Source of the DNA: Pseudolabrys sp.
GTDB taxonomy: Bacteria; Pseudomonadota; Alphaproteobacteria; Rhizobiales; Xanthobacteraceae
Direction of reading: 5' to 3'
Assembly (NCBI GenBank): GCA_019635575.1
Contig: JAHBZF010000001.1
Location: 48,753 to 112,752 of the forward strand
Length of the DNA stretch: 64,000 bases
The notes beneath the pieces were generated by a model. It did no database searches. It saw only the letters and a program-made list of their open reading frames with translations, and was not told the DNA's origin. A program made the position numbers and the translations under genes. Below are positions 62,470-64,000 of the stretch, one piece after another; within the stretch, counting starts at the first letter, position 1, and each line of letters opens with the position of its first letter.

Positions 62470-64000
62470 TCAGAACAGGAAATAGCGTTGCGCCATCGGC
62501 AGCGTCTCCGCCGGGGCGCAAGTCAGCAATTCGCCATCGGCGCGAACCTCGTAGGTTTCCGCGTCGATGTCGATCTTCGGCGTCGCGTCATTGTGGATCA
62601 TGCTCTTTTTCGAGATGCCGCCGCGCGTGTTCTCCACCGCGACGAACTGCTTCTCGACGCCGAGCTTGTCGCGCAGCCGGCCCTTCACCGCCGCCTTCGA
62701 CACGAACACTAAGGACGACGCCGTCACCGCCTTGCCGAACGCACCGAACATCGGCCGGTAATGCACCGGCTGCGGCGTCGGGATCGACGCATTCGGATCG
62801 CCCATGGGCGCGGCGGCGATGGTGCCGCCCTTGACGATGCAGTCCGGCTTGACGCCGAAGAACGCCGGGGACCAGACCACCAGATCGGCGAGCTTGCCCT
62901 TCTCGATCGAACCGATGTGCTTCGATACGCCGTGCGCGATCGCCGGATTGATCGTGTATTTGGCGATGTAACGCTTGGCGCGCACATTGTCGTTGTCGCC
63001 CTTCTCGTCCTTGAGCCGGCCGCGCTGGCGCTTCATCTTGTCCGCGGTCTGCCAGGTGCGGATGATCACCTCGCCGATCCGGCCCATGGCCTGGCTGTCC
63101 GACGACATCATCGACAGCGCGCCGAGATCGTGCAGGATGTCCTCGGCCGCGATGGTCTCCTTGCGGATGCGGCTTTCGGCGAAGGCGAGATCTTCCGCGA
63201 TCGACGGATCGAGGTGGTGGCACACCATCAGCATGTCGAGATGCTCGTCGATGGTGTTGGTGGTGAACGGCCGCGTCGGATTGGTGGACGACGGCAGCAC
63301 GTTCTTCAGCCCCGCGACCTTGATGATGTCCGGCGCGTGGCCGCCGCCCGCGCCCTCGGTGTGGAAGGCATGGATGGTGCGGCCCTTGAACGCCTTGATG
63401 GTGTCCTCGACGAAGCCGCTCTCGTTCAGCGTGTCGGTGTGGATCATCACCTGGATGTCGTGATCGTCGGCGACCGACAGGCAGGTATCGATGGCGGCCG
63501 GCGTCGTGCCCCAGTCCTCGTGCAGCTTGAGCGCGCAGGCGCCGGCCTTGATCATCTCGACCAGCGCCGCGGGCCGCGAGGCGTTGCCCTTGCCGGAGAT
63601 GCCGAGATTGACCGGGAAGGCGTCGAACGACTGGATCATGCGCGCGATGTGCCACGGCCCCGGCGTGCAGGTGGTGGCGAAGGTGCCGTGCGAGGGCCCG
63701 GTGCCGCCGCCCAGCATCGAGGTGACGCCGCTCATCAGCGCGTGCTCGATCTGCTGCGGGCAGATGAAATGGATGTGGCTGTCGAAGCCGCCGGCGGTGA
63801 GAATCTTGCCTTCGCCCGCGATGACGTCGGTGCCGGGGCCGATCACGATGTCGACGCCGGGCTGGATGTCCGGGTTGCCGGCCTTGCCGATCGCCGAGAT
63901 CATGCCGGCCTTGATGGCGACGTCGGCCTTGACGATGCCCCAGTGGTCCACGATCAGCGCGTTGGTGATGACGGTGTCGGCGGCGCCCTGCCGGTTCGAT
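62470..64000 (-). CDS. ureC: Urease subunit alpha, partial (5' end beyond window)
   Basis: Catalytic subunit of urease, hydrolysing urea to ammonia and carbamate. The frame is open to the window edge (about 509 residues present). Nickel ligands and catalytic residues are visible: HIH in [14 protein letters not shown], the carboxylated Lys in [14 protein letters not shown], His in [13 protein letters not shown] and [15 protein letters not shown], the flap [10 protein letters not shown], and Asp in [13 protein letters not shown]. It is followed by ureE, ureF and ureG in order; ureA, ureB and ureD must lie outside. Confidence 0.98.
   Translation of the reverse strand, partial: SNRQGAADTVITNALIVDHWGIVKADVAIKAGMISAIGKAGNPDIQPGVDIVIGPGTDVIAGEGKILTAGGFDSHIHFICPQQIEHALMSGVTSMLGGGTGPSHGTFATTCTPGPWHIARMIQSFDAFPVNLGISGKGNASRPAALVEMIKAGACALKLHEDWGTTPAAIDTCLSVADDHDIQVMIHTDTLNESGFVEDTIKAFKGRTIHAFHTEGAGGGHAPDIIKVAGLKNVLPSSTNPTRPFTTNTIDEHLDMLMVCHHLDPSIAEDLAFAESRIRKETIAAEDILHDLGALSMMSSDSQAMGRIGEVIIRTWQTADKMKRQRGRLKDEKGDNDNVRAKRYIAKYTINPAIAHGVSKHIGSIEKGKLADLVVWSPAFFGVKPDCIVKGGTIAAAPMGDPNASIPTPQPVHYRPMFGAFGKAVTASSLVFVSKAAVKGRLRDKLGVEKQFVAVENTRGGISKKSMIHNDATPKIDIDAETYEVRADGELLTCAPAETLPMAQRYFLF

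Noticed and set aside
1-64000. CRISPR arrays, tRNA or rRNA genes, insertion sequences, phage or conjugation genes
   Set aside because: None were recognised by reading either strand; the only tandem repeat array is the TPR-coding region.

Overview
The window is high-GC DNA with tightly packed genes. It carries several solute-binding proteins of the Bug/tripartite-tricarboxylate type, IclR and Lrp regulators, and a copy of the hairpin-forming intergenic repeat common in Hyphomicrobiales (Rhizobiales). Together these point to an alphaproteobacterium near the Xanthobacteraceae/Nitrobacteraceae. Genus cannot be fixed from sequence reading alone.

Left part (1-21 kb). A TonB-dependent siderophore receptor (cut by the window start) diverges from a PepSY membrane protein followed by exbB-exbD-tonB, forming an iron-uptake locus. 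Next come a secreted CHAP-like protein, a 2073-residue exported protein made almost entirely of TPR units, a TolC-type outer-membrane channel, and a convergent CusB/CusA-type heavy-metal RND efflux pair. A CaiB/BaiF racemase-like gene diverges from an aspartate dehydrogenase.

Central part (21-35 kb), the most notable region. On the minus strand lie a transaldolase/glucose-6-phosphate isomerase fusion, a short-form 6-phosphogluconate dehydrogenase and 6-phosphogluconolactonase, with no zwf beside them. Upstream are a luciferase-like (LLM) oxidoreductase, an alpha/beta hydrolase and an IclR regulator. Divergent from the regulator is a clear F420-dependent glucose-6-phosphate dehydrogenase (fgd), followed without real gaps by cofE, cofD, cofC and fbiC. 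The arrangement suggests an oxidative pentose phosphate pathway whose first step reduces deazaflavin F420 instead of NADP, together with the genes that make F420.

Right part (35-64 kb) is catabolic and rich in transporters. A minus-strand operon (43.9 to 35.9 kb) combines an ABC importer, a cyclic-amide amidohydrolase, a CobW/COG0523 metal GTPase, a Bug protein, an allantoinase-like polysaccharide deacetylase and an isochorismatase-type amidase, and is faced by an IclR regulator. A second IclR gene heads a plus-strand set of ABC importer, oligogalacturonate-lyase-like propeller, ACMSD-like amidohydrolase and sugar-isomerase-like TIM barrel. A six-gene minus-strand operon (58.8 to 51.7 kb) holds an Asp/Glu-type racemase, a BisC-like molybdoenzyme, a DapA-like lyase/aldolase, a divergent SDR, a Bug protein and a D-amino-acid dehydrogenase. 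It diverges from an Lrp/AsnC gene across an intergenic region with repeated AATTTATCG boxes. The window ends in a urease operon (ureC partial, ureE, ureF, ureG) trailed by an orphan ABC-type binding protein. The common theme of this part is scavenging of nitrogen and carbon from ureides, cyclic amides and D-amino acids.
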